DNA from: RPRC01 sp034933285
GTDB taxonomy: Bacteria > Desulfobacterota > Desulfuromonadia > Geobacterales > Geobacteraceae
Assembly (NCBI GenBank): GCA_034933285.1
Contig: JAYFNT010000022.1
Span: 33,140 to 97,139 of the forward strand
Reading direction: 5' to 3'
DNA length: 64,000 nt
Part shown: piece after piece, positions 18,625 through 27,347 of the stretch
Position numbering within the stretch: position 1 is the stretch's first letter
Layout of the letters: each line of letters starts with the position of its first letter
The notes under the pieces: generated by a model
Seen by the model: the letters and a program-made list of their open reading frames with translations, nothing else
What the model was told of the DNA's origin: nothing
Databases searched by the model: none
Position numbers and translations under genes: made by a program

Positions 18625-19608
18625 GTGAACAGAACCGGATTCACCACAACCATTCCACTTGAAGTTCTGCTGGCCGCTGACAGGATACCGGTAGATCTGA
18701 ACAACCTCTTCATAACGGGCGGCAAGGGGCTTGAACTTGTCGAACATGCCGAGGCGTGCGGTTTCCCCCGCAACACGTGCAGCTGGATCAAGGGCATTTA
18801 TGCAGCCGTCATGGAAAGCGGCATCCGCGAGATGGTTGCCGTCACCGAAGGGGACTGCAGCAATACCCGCGCCCTGATGGAGGTTCTGTCGCTCAGCGGG
18901 ATCCGCGTCATTCCCTTTGCCTATCCCCATGACAGGAGCGCCGCAGCGCTCAGGGAGCAGATCGAACGGCTGATGGCTGCCTTCGGAGTCGGCCGGGATC
19001 GAGTCAACCGGGCCGGCGAACGGCTTGAAACCATCAGGGAGAAGATCTGTGCAGTGGACAGGCTCACCTGGGAAGAAGACCTGGTGTCCGGCGAGGAAAA
19101 TCATTACTTCCAGGTTTCTTCCTCGGACATGAACAGTTTCCCGGACCGCTATGAGGCGGAAATCGACTGCTTCATAGACGAAGCGCGTTCACGCAAACCG
19201 TTCCGCGACAGGATAAGGCTTGCATACATAGGCGTCCCGCCCATAATAGAGGGCCTTTATCCATTCCTGGAATCCCATGGCGCACGGGTCGTTTTCAATG
19301 AAACACAGCGGCAGTTTTCGATGCCTTACGGTATTGACGATCTGGTCGAGCGTTACCGTGCCTATACCTACCCGTATGATATCTTCTTCCGTCTGGCGGA
19401 TATCGAGAGGGAGCTGGAAAAGAGAAGGGTAGATGGAGTAATCCACTACGTGCAGTCGTTCTGTTTCCGGCAGATAGAGGACATAATCGTTCGCAGGAGG
19501 CTTTCCCTGCCGGTCCTTACCCTGGAGGGAGACAAGCCGGGGCCGCTGGATGCCCGAACTGCCATCCGTATCGAGAGTTTTCTCGAACTGGTCGGGGAGA
19601 AGCGATGA
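18625..19608 (+). CDS. 2-hydroxyacyl-CoA dehydratase subunit (HgdB/BcrB family)
   Basis: 327 residues from a GTG start. It belongs to the D-component family of 2-hydroxyacyl-CoA dehydratases and benzoyl-CoA reductases, which hold a [4Fe-4S] cluster and receive one high-energy electron from an activase. Seen: GGKGLELVEHAEACGFPRNTC-type N-terminal region, TEGDCSNTR (about 74-82), and the C-terminal VQSFCFRQIEDI with a conserved Cys. It overlaps the activase gene by four bases. Only one dehydratase-type subunit is present, so this is the single-subunit kind found in many anaerobes with unknown substrate rather than a complete HgdAB enzyme. Confidence 0.85.
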   Translation: MNRTGFTTTIPLEVLLAADRIPVDLNNLFITGGKGLELVEHAEACGFPRNTCSWIKGIYAAVMESGIREMVAVTEGDCSNTRALMEVLSLSGIRVIPFAYPHDRSAAALREQIERLMAAFGVGRDRVNRAGERLETIREKICAVDRLTWEEDLVSGEENHYFQVSSSDMNSFPDRYEAEIDCFIDEARSRKPFRDRIRLAYIGVPPIIEGLYPFLESHGARVVFNETQRQFSMPYGIDDLVERYRAYTYPYDIFFRLADIERELEKRRVDGVIHYVQSFCFRQIEDIIVRRRLSLPVLTLEGDKPGPLDARTAIRIESFLELVGEKR

Positions 19609-20369
19609 GGATCGGCATCGACCTGGGGAGCAGGAAAGTGAAATTCGCCATGGTGTCCGCCGGGAGCGTCGTCCGCCTGGAAACCTTTGACACGATTTCT
19701 TTCTACAGGAATTTCGGGCGAATGAAAGGGGATGACCTGACGTTCGACCTGGCTGCCACCGGGTTGTTTTCTGCTGCTGAGATTGCTGAATCCGGCATAG
19801 TTGCAACCGGATACGGCCGTAACACTCTGCACCTTAAAGGTGTCCGGGTTATATCGGAAATCAGGGCACATACCGCGGGAGCGCTTTTCCAGACCGGGCT
19901 CAGGGATTTCACCCTGCTGGACATGGGTGGCCAGGATACCAAGGTGGCACTGATACGGGATGGTTCGCTCAAGGATTTCGTGATGAACGACAAGTGCGCG
20001 GCAAGCAGCGGCCGTTACCTGGAGAACATGGCAGCCGTGCTGGAGGTGGGATTGGACGAGCTTTCCTCGCACTGGGAAAACCCGGTCCGGCTCGATGCCA
20101 CCTGCGGCATTTTCGGCGAATCGGAACTTATCGGCCAGATCGTTCGGGGTTATCCCGTTGCCCGGCTCTGTGCCGGAGTCAACCGGACACTGGTGAAAAG
20201 GGTTGTTCCCATGCTCAGGCGATTTCCGTCCGGGCAGATTGTCCTTACCGGCGGAGTTGCCCGCAACGGCGCCCTGGTTAGGCTTTTGGAAGAAGAGGGA
20301 TATTCGGTGACCGTGCCGGAAAATCCCCAGCACAACGGCGCCATTGGCTGCGCGGTCATCGCTGGATGA
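19605..20369 (+). CDS. Acyl-CoA dehydratase activase (HgdC/BadF/BcrA ATPase family)
   Basis: 254 residues, the usual length. An ASKHA-fold ATPase: phosphate-1 motif GIDLGSRKVK at the start, DMGGQDTKVA near 105, and TGGVARNGALV near the C-terminus. The two Cys that hold the dimer-bridging [4Fe-4S] cluster are in DKCAASSGRYLE (about 127) and TCGIFGESELIG (about 166). It couples ATP hydrolysis to low-potential electron transfer to the dehydratase encoded just upstream (ATGA overlap). Confidence 0.93.
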   Translation: MRIGIDLGSRKVKFAMVSAGSVVRLETFDTISFYRNFGRMKGDDLTFDLAATGLFSAAEIAESGIVATGYGRNTLHLKGVRVISEIRAHTAGALFQTGLRDFTLLDMGGQDTKVALIRDGSLKDFVMNDKCAASSGRYLENMAAVLEVGLDELSSHWENPVRLDATCGIFGESELIGQIVRGYPVARLCAGVNRTLVKRVVPMLRRFPSGQIVLTGGVARNGALVRLLEEEGYSVTVPENPQHNGAIGCAVIAG

Positions 20370-20387
20370 CTTCCGTTGGGAAGATGC

Positions 20388-20663
20388 ATGAAGCTTGTAA
20401 CGAAAGACCTGTTGTTCGTTGTTTTCGCCGCTGCCGTTCTGGCCGTAGTCATCCTGGTTTCCGGCAAGGAGACTACCAAAAAGATGCCGGATGATGCAGC
20501 GCACCGCACAACATACGATGTGCTGAAAAAATCCGGCAGCAGGAAGGAAGCCGAGCGCGGCTGCGGGAACTGCCATAATGAAAAAATGAATCCCCTCCCG
20601 GCGCATCATCCACCCAAAGATCGGTGCCTGTTCTGCCACAAGATCGAAAGGACGGCGCGGTGA
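20388..20663 (+). CDS. Small membrane-anchored diheme c-type cytochrome
   Basis: 91 residues from the ATG at 20388 (GGGAAG upstream; a TTG 12 bases earlier is less likely). One N-terminal membrane segment (about 8-25) leads to a short periplasmic domain with two heme c motifs, CGNCH and CLFCH, about 15 residues apart, and extra His residues (PAHHPP) that could be axial ligands. The small size and spacing recall NapB/NrfB-like minimal diheme modules. It overlaps the next gene (GTGA). It may pass electrons toward the dehydratase/activase operon or be unrelated; no partner is shown. Confidence 0.8.
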   Translation: MKLVTKDLLFVVFAAAVLAVVILVSGKETTKKMPDDAAHRTTYDVLKKSGSRKEAERGCGNCHNEKMNPLPAHHPPKDRCLFCHKIERTAR

Positions 20664-21241
20664 CCACGCTCAACCTGACACTTTCACTGGAGCGGCTCGT
20701 GGCGGACATTGCCGGCAAAGTCGAGGAATTCAGCCATATTGATCCGCATCGGGTTTTGTTGTGCGTTTCCTCCACCAGGAGCGGAGGCGTGCGTGGTGTG
20801 TATGCGAAAATACACCCGCTCCGTTTTGCCGGCGGTGCCCGATCCATGGAAGTGAAAAGAGGGCGGCGCTCTGCCTTCCTGACCATGCCGACGGTAATTC
20901 ATCGTCAGACTGAGATGCTCTATGTGATTTATTTCCTCGTTCCCCGTTTCTTCGATCTCCCGAAACGTGAGAAACTTATCACCGTAGTTCATGAGCTTTA
21001 TCACATATCACCGCTGTTTGACGGCGATATCAGGCGTTTTCCCGGCCGGAACTTTGCCCATGGCAGTTCCAGAAAACGTTACAACGCCCTGATGGAAGAA
21101 TTCGTTGGAAAGTATCTCTCCATTCCCGGCAGCTCCGAGGTGACGGATTTCCTGGACAGCGACCTGGAGTCCCTGCGTTCCCGTTATCGTGCAATCGTGG
21201 GGCGAAAATACCCGGTGCCGAAAATAAGGATACAAAGGTGA
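20660..21241 (+). CDS. Putative HExxH metallopeptidase-like protein
   Basis: 193 residues. The start is taken as the GTG at 20660, which overlaps the cytochrome stop codon as GTGA; earlier in-frame starts lie inside the cytochrome gene. It carries HELYH near residue 114 in the context VVHELYHISPLFDG and a later FAHGSSRK His that could be the third zinc ligand. No signal peptide. The pattern matches a family of putative metallopeptidases of unknown substrate found beside housekeeping genes in Geobacter-like genomes. Confidence 0.72.
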   Translation: MTTLNLTLSLERLVADIAGKVEEFSHIDPHRVLLCVSSTRSGGVRGVYAKIHPLRFAGGARSMEVKRGRRSAFLTMPTVIHRQTEMLYVIYFLVPRFFDLPKREKLITVVHELYHISPLFDGDIRRFPGRNFAHGSSRKRYNALMEEFVGKYLSIPGSSEVTDFLDSDLESLRSRYRAIVGRKYPVPKIRIQR

Positions 21242-21286
21242 GGGACGTTTTTCCCTTTAAACTTTTCTGTTTCGCGAGGCCGAACC

Positions 21287-23587
21287 ATGCCTGTCATCAA
21301 GGTTGATGCCGAGGGCAGGATACTTCTGCCGCGGGAGATTCTCGAGGTGCTTTGCCTGAAGCCAGGAGACGACGTTCAGGTGGAAGCGCACGGATCGACG
21401 GCAGTGCTTTCCCGGGTGAACATGCTTGAGAGCGCGATTGCCAAGATCGATTCATTGGCCATGATAAACCGCAGGAACCTGGAAACTGCCGTTCGCTTGA
21501 TCAAAGGCGTGGGGCCGAAGATGGCGGCAGCGCTGGCGAAAAAGGGTATCCACACGGTAGAGGATGCGCTCTACCTTCTCCCGTATCGCTACGAAGACCG
21601 AAGGCAGCTTCGTTCCCTGGACAGGTTGCGCCCTGGGCAACTGGAAGTTTTCTGCGCCCAGGTGATGAGCGTCGAGACCAGGATTTCCCGGGGCGGCCGC
21701 CGGGTTTTCGAGGCTGTCGTGAGCGATGGCCGCGGCGCGGTGCTCATGAAGTGGTTCAATTTCAGCCCCAGGCATATGGCAGGCATCTGGCGTCCGGGGA
21801 GAAAGGGGATTTTTTCCGGGGAAGTGGTTTTTCACGGCCATGACCGGGAGATTCACCATCCCGAGGTGGACTGGCTGGCGGAGGGAGCGGACCCGGCTTC
21901 GTTCATGGCTGATGATCCGGTCAATTTCGGCCGGACCATACCGGTTTATCCCCTCACGGAAGGGTTGCGGCAGAAGCCGTTGAGGAAAGTGCAGAAGGAA
22001 ATTGTCGATGTCTTTTCGGAATCGGTGGAAACGGCTATCCCGGGCGAAATACTGGAACGTCGGTCGTTGATGCCTTTAGCCGCAGCTCTGAGGGAGGTCC
22101 ATTTTCCCGGAAACGACACGGCGATCGATGTGCTGGAGCGGCGGGCGACCCGCGCTCACCGCACCCTGGCCTTCGACGAATTCTTTTTTCTCCAGTTGGG
22201 GCTTGCTCTGAAAAAGCGCGGGGTGTCGATCGAGCAGGGCATACCCTTCCAGGTTACCCACAAGTATACCCGCCAGATGGTAAAGTCCCTTCCCTTTGCC
22301 CTGACCGCCGCGCAGAAGCGTGTTCTTGCCGATATCAAGGGGGATCTTGCGGCTCCCTACCCGATGCACCGCCTGGTGCAGGGGGACGTGGGGAGCGGCA
22401 AGACCGTTGTGGCCATTCTCACTGCTCTCCTGGCTGTGGAAAACGATTGCCAGGTTGTCATAATGGCTCCCACCGAAATACTGGCGGAACAGCATTTTCT
22501 TGCCATGCGCCGTTATTGCGAACAGCTGGGGATTGCGACATGCCTGCTCACCTCCCGGGTCAAGGGCAAGGAAAGGACCCGTCTGCTAGAAGATGTCGCA
22601 TGCGGGAATGTGTCGGTGATTATCGGCACGCACTCCGTAATCCAGGAAAAGGTGGAGTTCAAGCGCCTGGGCTTGGGAATCATCGATGAACAGCACCGTT
22701 TCGGCGTGCTGCAGCGGGGCATCCTGAGGAAAAAAGGCCAGAATCCGCATATCATGGTCATGACGGCTACACCCATCCCCCGTACCCTCGCCATGACCGT
22801 TTTCGGGGACCTTTCCCTTTCGGTGATCGACGAGCTTCCGCCAGGCAGGAGCCCGGTGGCGACACGGATCTGTCCCGAGTCGCAGCGGCAGCGGGTTTAC
22901 CAACTGATACGGGATGAGGTCCGGGCCGGGCGGCAGGCCTATGTCATTTATCCCCTGGTGGAAGAATCGGAAAAGTCGGATCTCAAGGCGGCGACTCTCA
23001 TGGCCGAGCACCTGGCAGGAGATGTTTTCCCGGAACTCCGGATCGGGTTGCTGCATGGGAAGATGAAGCCGGAAGAGAAAGAAACCGTTATGGGTTCCTT
23101 CAAATGCCAGCAGATCGACATCCTGGTTGCAACCACGATAATCGAGGTGGGAATCGATGTGCCGAACGCAACGGTGATGGTCATAGAGCACGCCGAGCGC
23201 TTCGGACTGTCCCAACTCCACCAGCTTCGGGGCAGGGTCGGGCGCGGGACCGTCCGGTCCCATTGCGTTCTCCTGTGTGGAGATGATATTTCAGGGGATG
23301 CCGCGAGGAGGTTGAAGGTTCTGGAGCAGACCACCGACGGTTTCCGTATTGCCGAGGCTGATCTCGAGCTGCGCGGCCCCGGCGACTTCCTCGGCACCAG
23401 GCAGGCGGGTCTTCCCGAATTCCGCGTGGCCGATATCCTGCGGGACGGGCTCATCATGGAAGAGGCCAGGCAGGAGGCATTCGCGCTGGTGGAGCGTGAC
23501 CCGCTGCTGTCATTGCCTGAAAACGGGCGGCTGCGCGGTGAACTGGTCAGGCGCTGGGGAGGGAGACTGGAACTGGCCGGCTGTTGA
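21287..23587 (+). CDS. recG: ATP-dependent DNA helicase RecG with an N-terminal AbrB/SpoVT-like domain
   Basis: 766 residues. Residues about 55-766 are RecG: wedge domain, GDVGSGKT Walker A near 366, DEQHRFG near 466, the TATPIPRT motif, and EVGIDVPNA followed by QLHQLRGRVGRG. RecG remodels stalled replication forks and recombination intermediates. Residues 1-45 are an extra domain (IKVDAEGRILLPREI and LKPGDDVQVE) with the swapped-hairpin AbrB pattern, normally a DNA-binding dimer. The start has no strong alternative, and the AbrB stretch runs without a stop into RecG, so the fusion is real in this sequence. Confidence 0.95.
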   Translation: MPVIKVDAEGRILLPREILEVLCLKPGDDVQVEAHGSTAVLSRVNMLESAIAKIDSLAMINRRNLETAVRLIKGVGPKMAAALAKKGIHTVEDALYLLPYRYEDRRQLRSLDRLRPGQLEVFCAQVMSVETRISRGGRRVFEAVVSDGRGAVLMKWFNFSPRHMAGIWRPGRKGIFSGEVVFHGHDREIHHPEVDWLAEGADPASFMADDPVNFGRTIPVYPLTEGLRQKPLRKVQKEIVDVFSESVETAIPGEILERRSLMPLAAALREVHFPGNDTAIDVLERRATRAHRTLAFDEFFFLQLGLALKKRGVSIEQGIPFQVTHKYTRQMVKSLPFALTAAQKRVLADIKGDLAAPYPMHRLVQGDVGSGKTVVAILTALLAVENDCQVVIMAPTEILAEQHFLAMRRYCEQLGIATCLLTSRVKGKERTRLLEDVACGNVSVIIGTHSVIQEKVEFKRLGLGIIDEQHRFGVLQRGILRKKGQNPHIMVMTATPIPRTLAMTVFGDLSLSVIDELPPGRSPVATRICPESQRQRVYQLIRDEVRAGRQAYVIYPLVEESEKSDLKAATLMAEHLAGDVFPELRIGLLHGKMKPEEKETVMGSFKCQQIDILVATTIIEVGIDVPNATVMVIEHAERFGLSQLHQLRGRVGRGTVRSHCVLLCGDDISGDAARRLKVLEQTTDGFRIAEADLELRGPGDFLGTRQAGLPEFRVADILRDGLIMEEARQEAFALVERDPLLSLPENGRLRGELVRRWGGRLELAGC

Positions 23588-23640
23588 AAAATTACCGCGG
23601 AATCGAGACTTTCCGGACGGGAACTCTCTGATTTCCCGCA

Positions 23641-23674
23641 AAAAAACCCGCCGGCTGATGCCGGCGGGTTTTGG
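23641..23674. terminator. Bidirectional terminator between recG and the cold-shock gene
   Basis: AAAACCCGCCGG and CCGGCGGGTTTT arms around CTGATG. A-runs and T-runs flank the stem on both strands, so it can serve the convergent recG (plus) and cold-shock protein (minus) genes. Confidence 0.85.
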
Positions 23675-23707
23675 TGTCTTGTAAGATGGAAGCAGCTTCG
23701 GAGGCTG

Positions 23708-23908
23708 TTACATCTTCTTGACGTTGGCGGCCTGGAGCCCTTTGGGGCCACTGACCACATCAAAGGTTACCTGCTCGCCTTCAGCGAGGGTCTTGAAACC
23801 ATCAGCCGCGATGGCCGAGAAGTGGACGAATACGTCTTCGCCGTTCTCCTGCTCGATGAAACCGAACCCCTTTGCGTCGTTGAACCATTTTACTTTACCC
23901 TGAGCCAT
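23708..23908 (-). CDS. Cold-shock-family protein
   Basis: 66 residues, a single cold-shock domain. RNP1 (KGFGFIE) and RNP2 (DVFVHF) are intact, so it binds single-stranded RNA or DNA. AGGAGG precedes the ATG. The leader on the minus strand is long and A+T-rich (23909 to about 24080), as for cspA-type genes whose leaders regulate translation with temperature, but no known motif was identified. Confidence 0.96.
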   Translation of the reverse strand: MAQGKVKWFNDAKGFGFIEQENGEDVFVHFSAIAADGFKTLAEGEQVTFDVVSGPKGLQAANVKKM

Positions 23909-24191
23909 TTTCCTACCTCCTTTCTTGCTTCCGGAACTTCAGTCCCGAAATTTCACGGAACGCTGACATCTTAAGTTTCCGGAGTTTTGAGGCAGAAAAA
24001 CAACGAAGCACTAGTCCCTCATCGTTCTTTCTTGGCTCTGCAAGAACTTCCGAAACTTACTTAGGGTATGAGTAGCAAGCCGTGAAAAAGATGTCAAGAA
24101 AATTTTAACGTCCTTAGGCACTTTTGGTGAAAAAAAATGAAAGGGGAATTCCACCCGGTTTTCCGATGCCTTTACCAGGCGGCGGGGTTGC

Positions 24192-25220
24192 TTAGAACGT
24201 ATTGATTCTCCTGATAAAAGCCAGAAGAAGTCCATAATGGTGATGGTCGAAGCGGAGCAGGAGCCGGTGCAGGTTCAGGAGGTCCGGCTCATCATGCTCT
24301 TCGGGCATGGGCGAACAGGGGCTGATGTGGGTTCCGGCCACGCGGAGTTCTGGAAACTCGTCCTCAAGGCAGGTTATCTGTTCTCTGGTGAGCTGTTTCG
24401 ACAGGCGCAGGATCAGGTGCCCGTTGACAAACCTGAGCGAATGGTAGGTACTGTAAAATTCTTCAATGATTTTGATGGCTTCGTCTTCATCGCGGACAAT
24501 GGTGAAAAGCGAGAAGTCTTCTCCGGAGATGAATCCCTTGCCGAGCAGGCAATCGGTGACGAATTCGATCCACCGCTTCCAGTAGCCGTCCTGGTCATCG
24601 ATGAGAACGAGCGGCTTCGGGGAGGTCTTGCCTGTCTGGATCAGGGTGAAGACTTCCATGGCCTCGTCCATGGTTCCGAAACCGCCGGGGAAGATCGCGA
24701 TGGCATCCGCTTCCTTGACAAAGGCCACTTTCCTGGTGAAGAAATGTTTGTATGTGATCAGGCGCGGGTTTGCCGTCATTACATAGTTGGGTACCTGTTC
24801 GAAAGGCAATCTTATATTGACCGCGAAGGAGTTTTCCGCGCCGGCGCCCTCATTGCCGGCTTCCATTATGCCGCCACCTCCACCGGTGATGATCATGTAT
24901 CCCCTTTCGGCCAGCAGGCGGCTGAAGCGGACGGCAGTTTGGAACATGGGGTCGTCCCTTTCCGTCCTGGCTGACCCGAAGATTGTGACCTTTTTTCGCT
25001 GGCGATACGGTGCGAAAACCTTGTTGGTATAGCGCATCTCTTTCATTGAGCTGCTGAGCAGTTTCAAGTCTGCCGGATAGTCGGTCTCCTGCCCCGCCTT
25101 AAGGGATGCGATTATCATTTCGCGTATGTAAGACGGATGATCCACCCATTCCGCTTTTTCGATGAGCAGGTCGATCAGTTCGTCGATTTCGCCGTTTTCC
25201 CGAGAAAATTTGAGTTCCAT
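24192..25220 (-). CDS. LOG-family protein (lysine decarboxylase-like fold)
   Basis: 342 residues. The core (about 85-290) has the Rossmann-like LOG fold with GGGGGIMEAGNEGA and the signature PGGFGTMDEAMEVFTLIQTG. LOG proteins are phosphoribohydrolases that release cytokinin-type bases from nucleotide precursors; many bacterial members are misannotated as lysine decarboxylases. This one has extra N-terminal (about 80) and C-terminal (about 50) segments, typical of a longer proteobacterial subgroup. The biological substrate is unknown. Confidence 0.88.
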   Translation of the reverse strand: MELKFSRENGEIDELIDLLIEKAEWVDHPSYIREMIIASLKAGQETDYPADLKLLSSSMKEMRYTNKVFAPYRQRKKVTIFGSARTERDDPMFQTAVRFSRLLAERGYMIITGGGGGIMEAGNEGAGAENSFAVNIRLPFEQVPNYVMTANPRLITYKHFFTRKVAFVKEADAIAIFPGGFGTMDEAMEVFTLIQTGKTSPKPLVLIDDQDGYWKRWIEFVTDCLLGKGFISGEDFSLFTIVRDEDEAIKIIEEFYSTYHSLRFVNGHLILRLSKQLTREQITCLEDEFPELRVAGTHISPCSPMPEEHDEPDLLNLHRLLLRFDHHHYGLLLAFIRRINTF

Positions 25221-25431
25221 GGTTTGGTGCCGCTCCTTGAAAATGAGTGACGAATTATAGCATCCGGCCGGGCCTGAGGCAAACAGGAAGCGTGTTGAGG
25301 ATTATTAATTTGATTTATCGAAGCGTTTTGTTTAAATTATGCAAATAGTTACGACTGCCTTGACGGCACGAAGCGTCAAGCCGGGCAATCGGTCTGCTCC
25401 GCGACTGTATAAATGAAAGGAACATATTTAG

Positions 25432-26718
25432 ATGGGCAAGACAACAGCTGAAAAGATATTTGCCAGTCACCTGGTTGACGAACCGTTCCCCGGCGCCAAG
25501 GTGCTCCGGCTTGACGTGGTCATGTGCCACGAGATAACGACGCCGATCGCCATTGCCGACCTGGTGGCGAGGGGCAAGGACAGAGTTTTCGACAAAACGA
25601 AGATCAAGGCGGTCATAGACCATGTCACGCCGAGCAAGGACAGCAAGACCGCGACCCAGGCGAAGATTCTCCGTGACTGGGCCCGGCGGCACGGGATCAG
25701 GGACTTTTTCGATGTGGGCGCAAACGGTGTCTGCCATGCTCTTTTCCCGGAGAAGGGTTTCATCCGCCCCGGTTATACCATCATCATGGGTGATTCCCAT
25801 ACCTGCACCCATGGCGCATTCGGTGCATTCGCGGCCGGCGTAGGCACCACTGACCTGGAGGTGGGCATACTCAAGGGAGTGTGCGCTTTCCGCGAACCCA
25901 GGACGATCCGTTTCAACCTCAACGGGACATTGCCCAAAGGGGTCTATGCCAAGGACGTCATTCTTCATGTAATCGGAATGATAGGGGTGAACGGCGCCAC
26001 GGACAGGGTCATGGAATTCCGGGGGCCGGTTGTGGATGCCATGACCATGGAATCCCGCATGACCCTCACCAACATGGCCATCGAGGCGGGAGGCACTTCA
26101 GGTATCTGCATGCCCGACCAAGTCACGGTTGATTACCTCTGGCCCTTCATTTCGGATCAATATACTTCAAAGGAGGCGGCACTGGAGAATTTCCGGAAGT
26201 GGTGTTCCGATGACGATGCTTCATACGACAAGGTTTACGACATCGATGTTTCCGGGCTGGAGCCCCTCGTTACCTACGGATACAAGCCCGACCAGGTGAA
26301 GACCGCGGCCGAGATGGCCGGCACTCCAATAGACCAGGTATACCTGGGTTCCTGCACCAACGGCAGGCTGGAGGATCTGAGAATCGCGGCATCAATCCTG
26401 AAGGGGCGGAAAATCGCCGACGGGGTCCGCGGGATCCTTTCCCCGGCGACACCCAAGATCTTCCAGGATGCCCTGAAAGAGGGCCTCATTGAGATCTTCA
26501 TGGATGCGGGGTTCTGTGTTACCAACCCCACCTGCGGCGCCTGTCTCGGCATGAGTACCGGCGTGCTGGCCGAAGGAGAGGTGTGCGCCTCAACGACCAA
26601 CCGCAATTTCCAGGGGCGCATGGGCAAGGGGGGGATGGTTCATCTCCTGTCCCCGGCTACCGCAGCGGCTACTGCCATCGAAGGGAAAATAGCCGATCCC
26701 AGAAAGTATCTGCCCTGA
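25432..26718 (+). CDS. leuC: 3-isopropylmalate dehydratase-type large subunit (LeuC/HacA family)
   Basis: 428 residues, the short archaeal/deltaproteobacterial-type LeuC. The three [4Fe-4S] ligands are in GSCTNGR (about 307) and CGAC (about 367 and 370). GDSHTCTHGAFGAFA and the substrate-arginine region CASTTNRNFQGRMG are intact. With the small subunit encoded next it isomerises 2- and 3-isopropylmalate in leucine synthesis. The same family includes homoaconitase, citramalate-type and dimethylmalate dehydratases; no other leucine gene is near, so the substrate is inferred from family frequency. Confidence 0.88.
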   Translation: MGKTTAEKIFASHLVDEPFPGAKVLRLDVVMCHEITTPIAIADLVARGKDRVFDKTKIKAVIDHVTPSKDSKTATQAKILRDWARRHGIRDFFDVGANGVCHALFPEKGFIRPGYTIIMGDSHTCTHGAFGAFAAGVGTTDLEVGILKGVCAFREPRTIRFNLNGTLPKGVYAKDVILHVIGMIGVNGATDRVMEFRGPVVDAMTMESRMTLTNMAIEAGGTSGICMPDQVTVDYLWPFISDQYTSKEAALENFRKWCSDDDASYDKVYDIDVSGLEPLVTYGYKPDQVKTAAEMAGTPIDQVYLGSCTNGRLEDLRIAASILKGRKIADGVRGILSPATPKIFQDALKEGLIEIFMDAGFCVTNPTCGACLGMSTGVLAEGEVCASTTNRNFQGRMGKGGMVHLLSPATAAATAIEGKIADPRKYLP

Positions 26719-26771
26719 TACACGGCGGGAACAAGCTGTGACATCTTATCAATCATGACTGGAGTTGAATT

Positions 26772-27299
26772 ATGAAAACATTTGGCGGTCCCGTTCTGTT
26801 TCTCGACCGTGACGACATAAATACCGACGAAATCATTCCGGCGCGGTATCTGACGGAAATCACCAAGGCGGATCTTAAGCCCTACATCCTTGAAGACCTC
26901 AAGCTCCCCGGATTCGACCCGAAAGGTGAAAAGACGAGGAGCGCGAAGGTCATCGTGTCACGCGCAAATTTCGGCTGCGGCTCCTCCCGGGAACATGCGC
27001 CATGGGTTCTTGAGGTTAACGGCATTACGGTTGTGATAGCCGAATCCTTTGCCCGCATATTCCGCCAGAATATGTTCAATTGCGGCATGGCTGCCGTAGA
27101 GCTGCCGAAGGAAACGGTGGACAGGCTTTTCACATACCGTGATTTTCCGGACGCAAGCGTTTCTCTCGACTTTGCCGGCCAGGTCCTCACCATAAGCGGT
27201 GGAGGCAAAAGTGACAGCTTCCCGTTCCGGATCGCTCCCTTTGACAAGGCTCTCGTCATGGCCGGAGGGTGGGTCGACTACGCGGACCGGAATTATTGA
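26772..27299 (+). CDS. leuD: 3-isopropylmalate dehydratase-type small subunit (LeuD family)
   Basis: 175 residues, the swivel domain partner of the preceding large subunit (53 bases apart). NFGCGSSREHAPW holds the conserved active-site Ser/Arg. The specificity loop after Arg25 reads Tyr-Leu-Thr-Glu (26-29), which is neither of the loop sequences I recall for characterised methanogen isopropylmalate isomerase or homoaconitase. The assignment to leucine synthesis is therefore likely but not proven. Confidence 0.87.
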   Translation: MKTFGGPVLFLDRDDINTDEIIPARYLTEITKADLKPYILEDLKLPGFDPKGEKTRSAKVIVSRANFGCGSSREHAPWVLEVNGITVVIAESFARIFRQNMFNCGMAAVELPKETVDRLFTYRDFPDASVSLDFAGQVLTISGGGKSDSFPFRIAPFDKALVMAGGWVDYADRNY

Positions 27300-27309
27300 T
27301 TGAACGATT

Positions 27310-27330
27310 GCCCGCCCTTTCGGGGCGGGC
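27310..27330 (+). terminator. Hairpin after leuD
   Basis: CCCGCC and GGCGGG arms with a CTTTCGG centre, without a T-run. It sits between leuD and the next start codon and may attenuate rather than end transcription. Confidence 0.45.
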
Positions 27331-27347
27331 GGAAATGATTGAATGCC

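Noticed and set aside
24011..24235. 74-codon open frame on minus between the cold-shock and LOG genes
   Set aside because: No ribosome-binding site or family resemblance; overlaps the LOG gene end and A+T-rich leader sequence.
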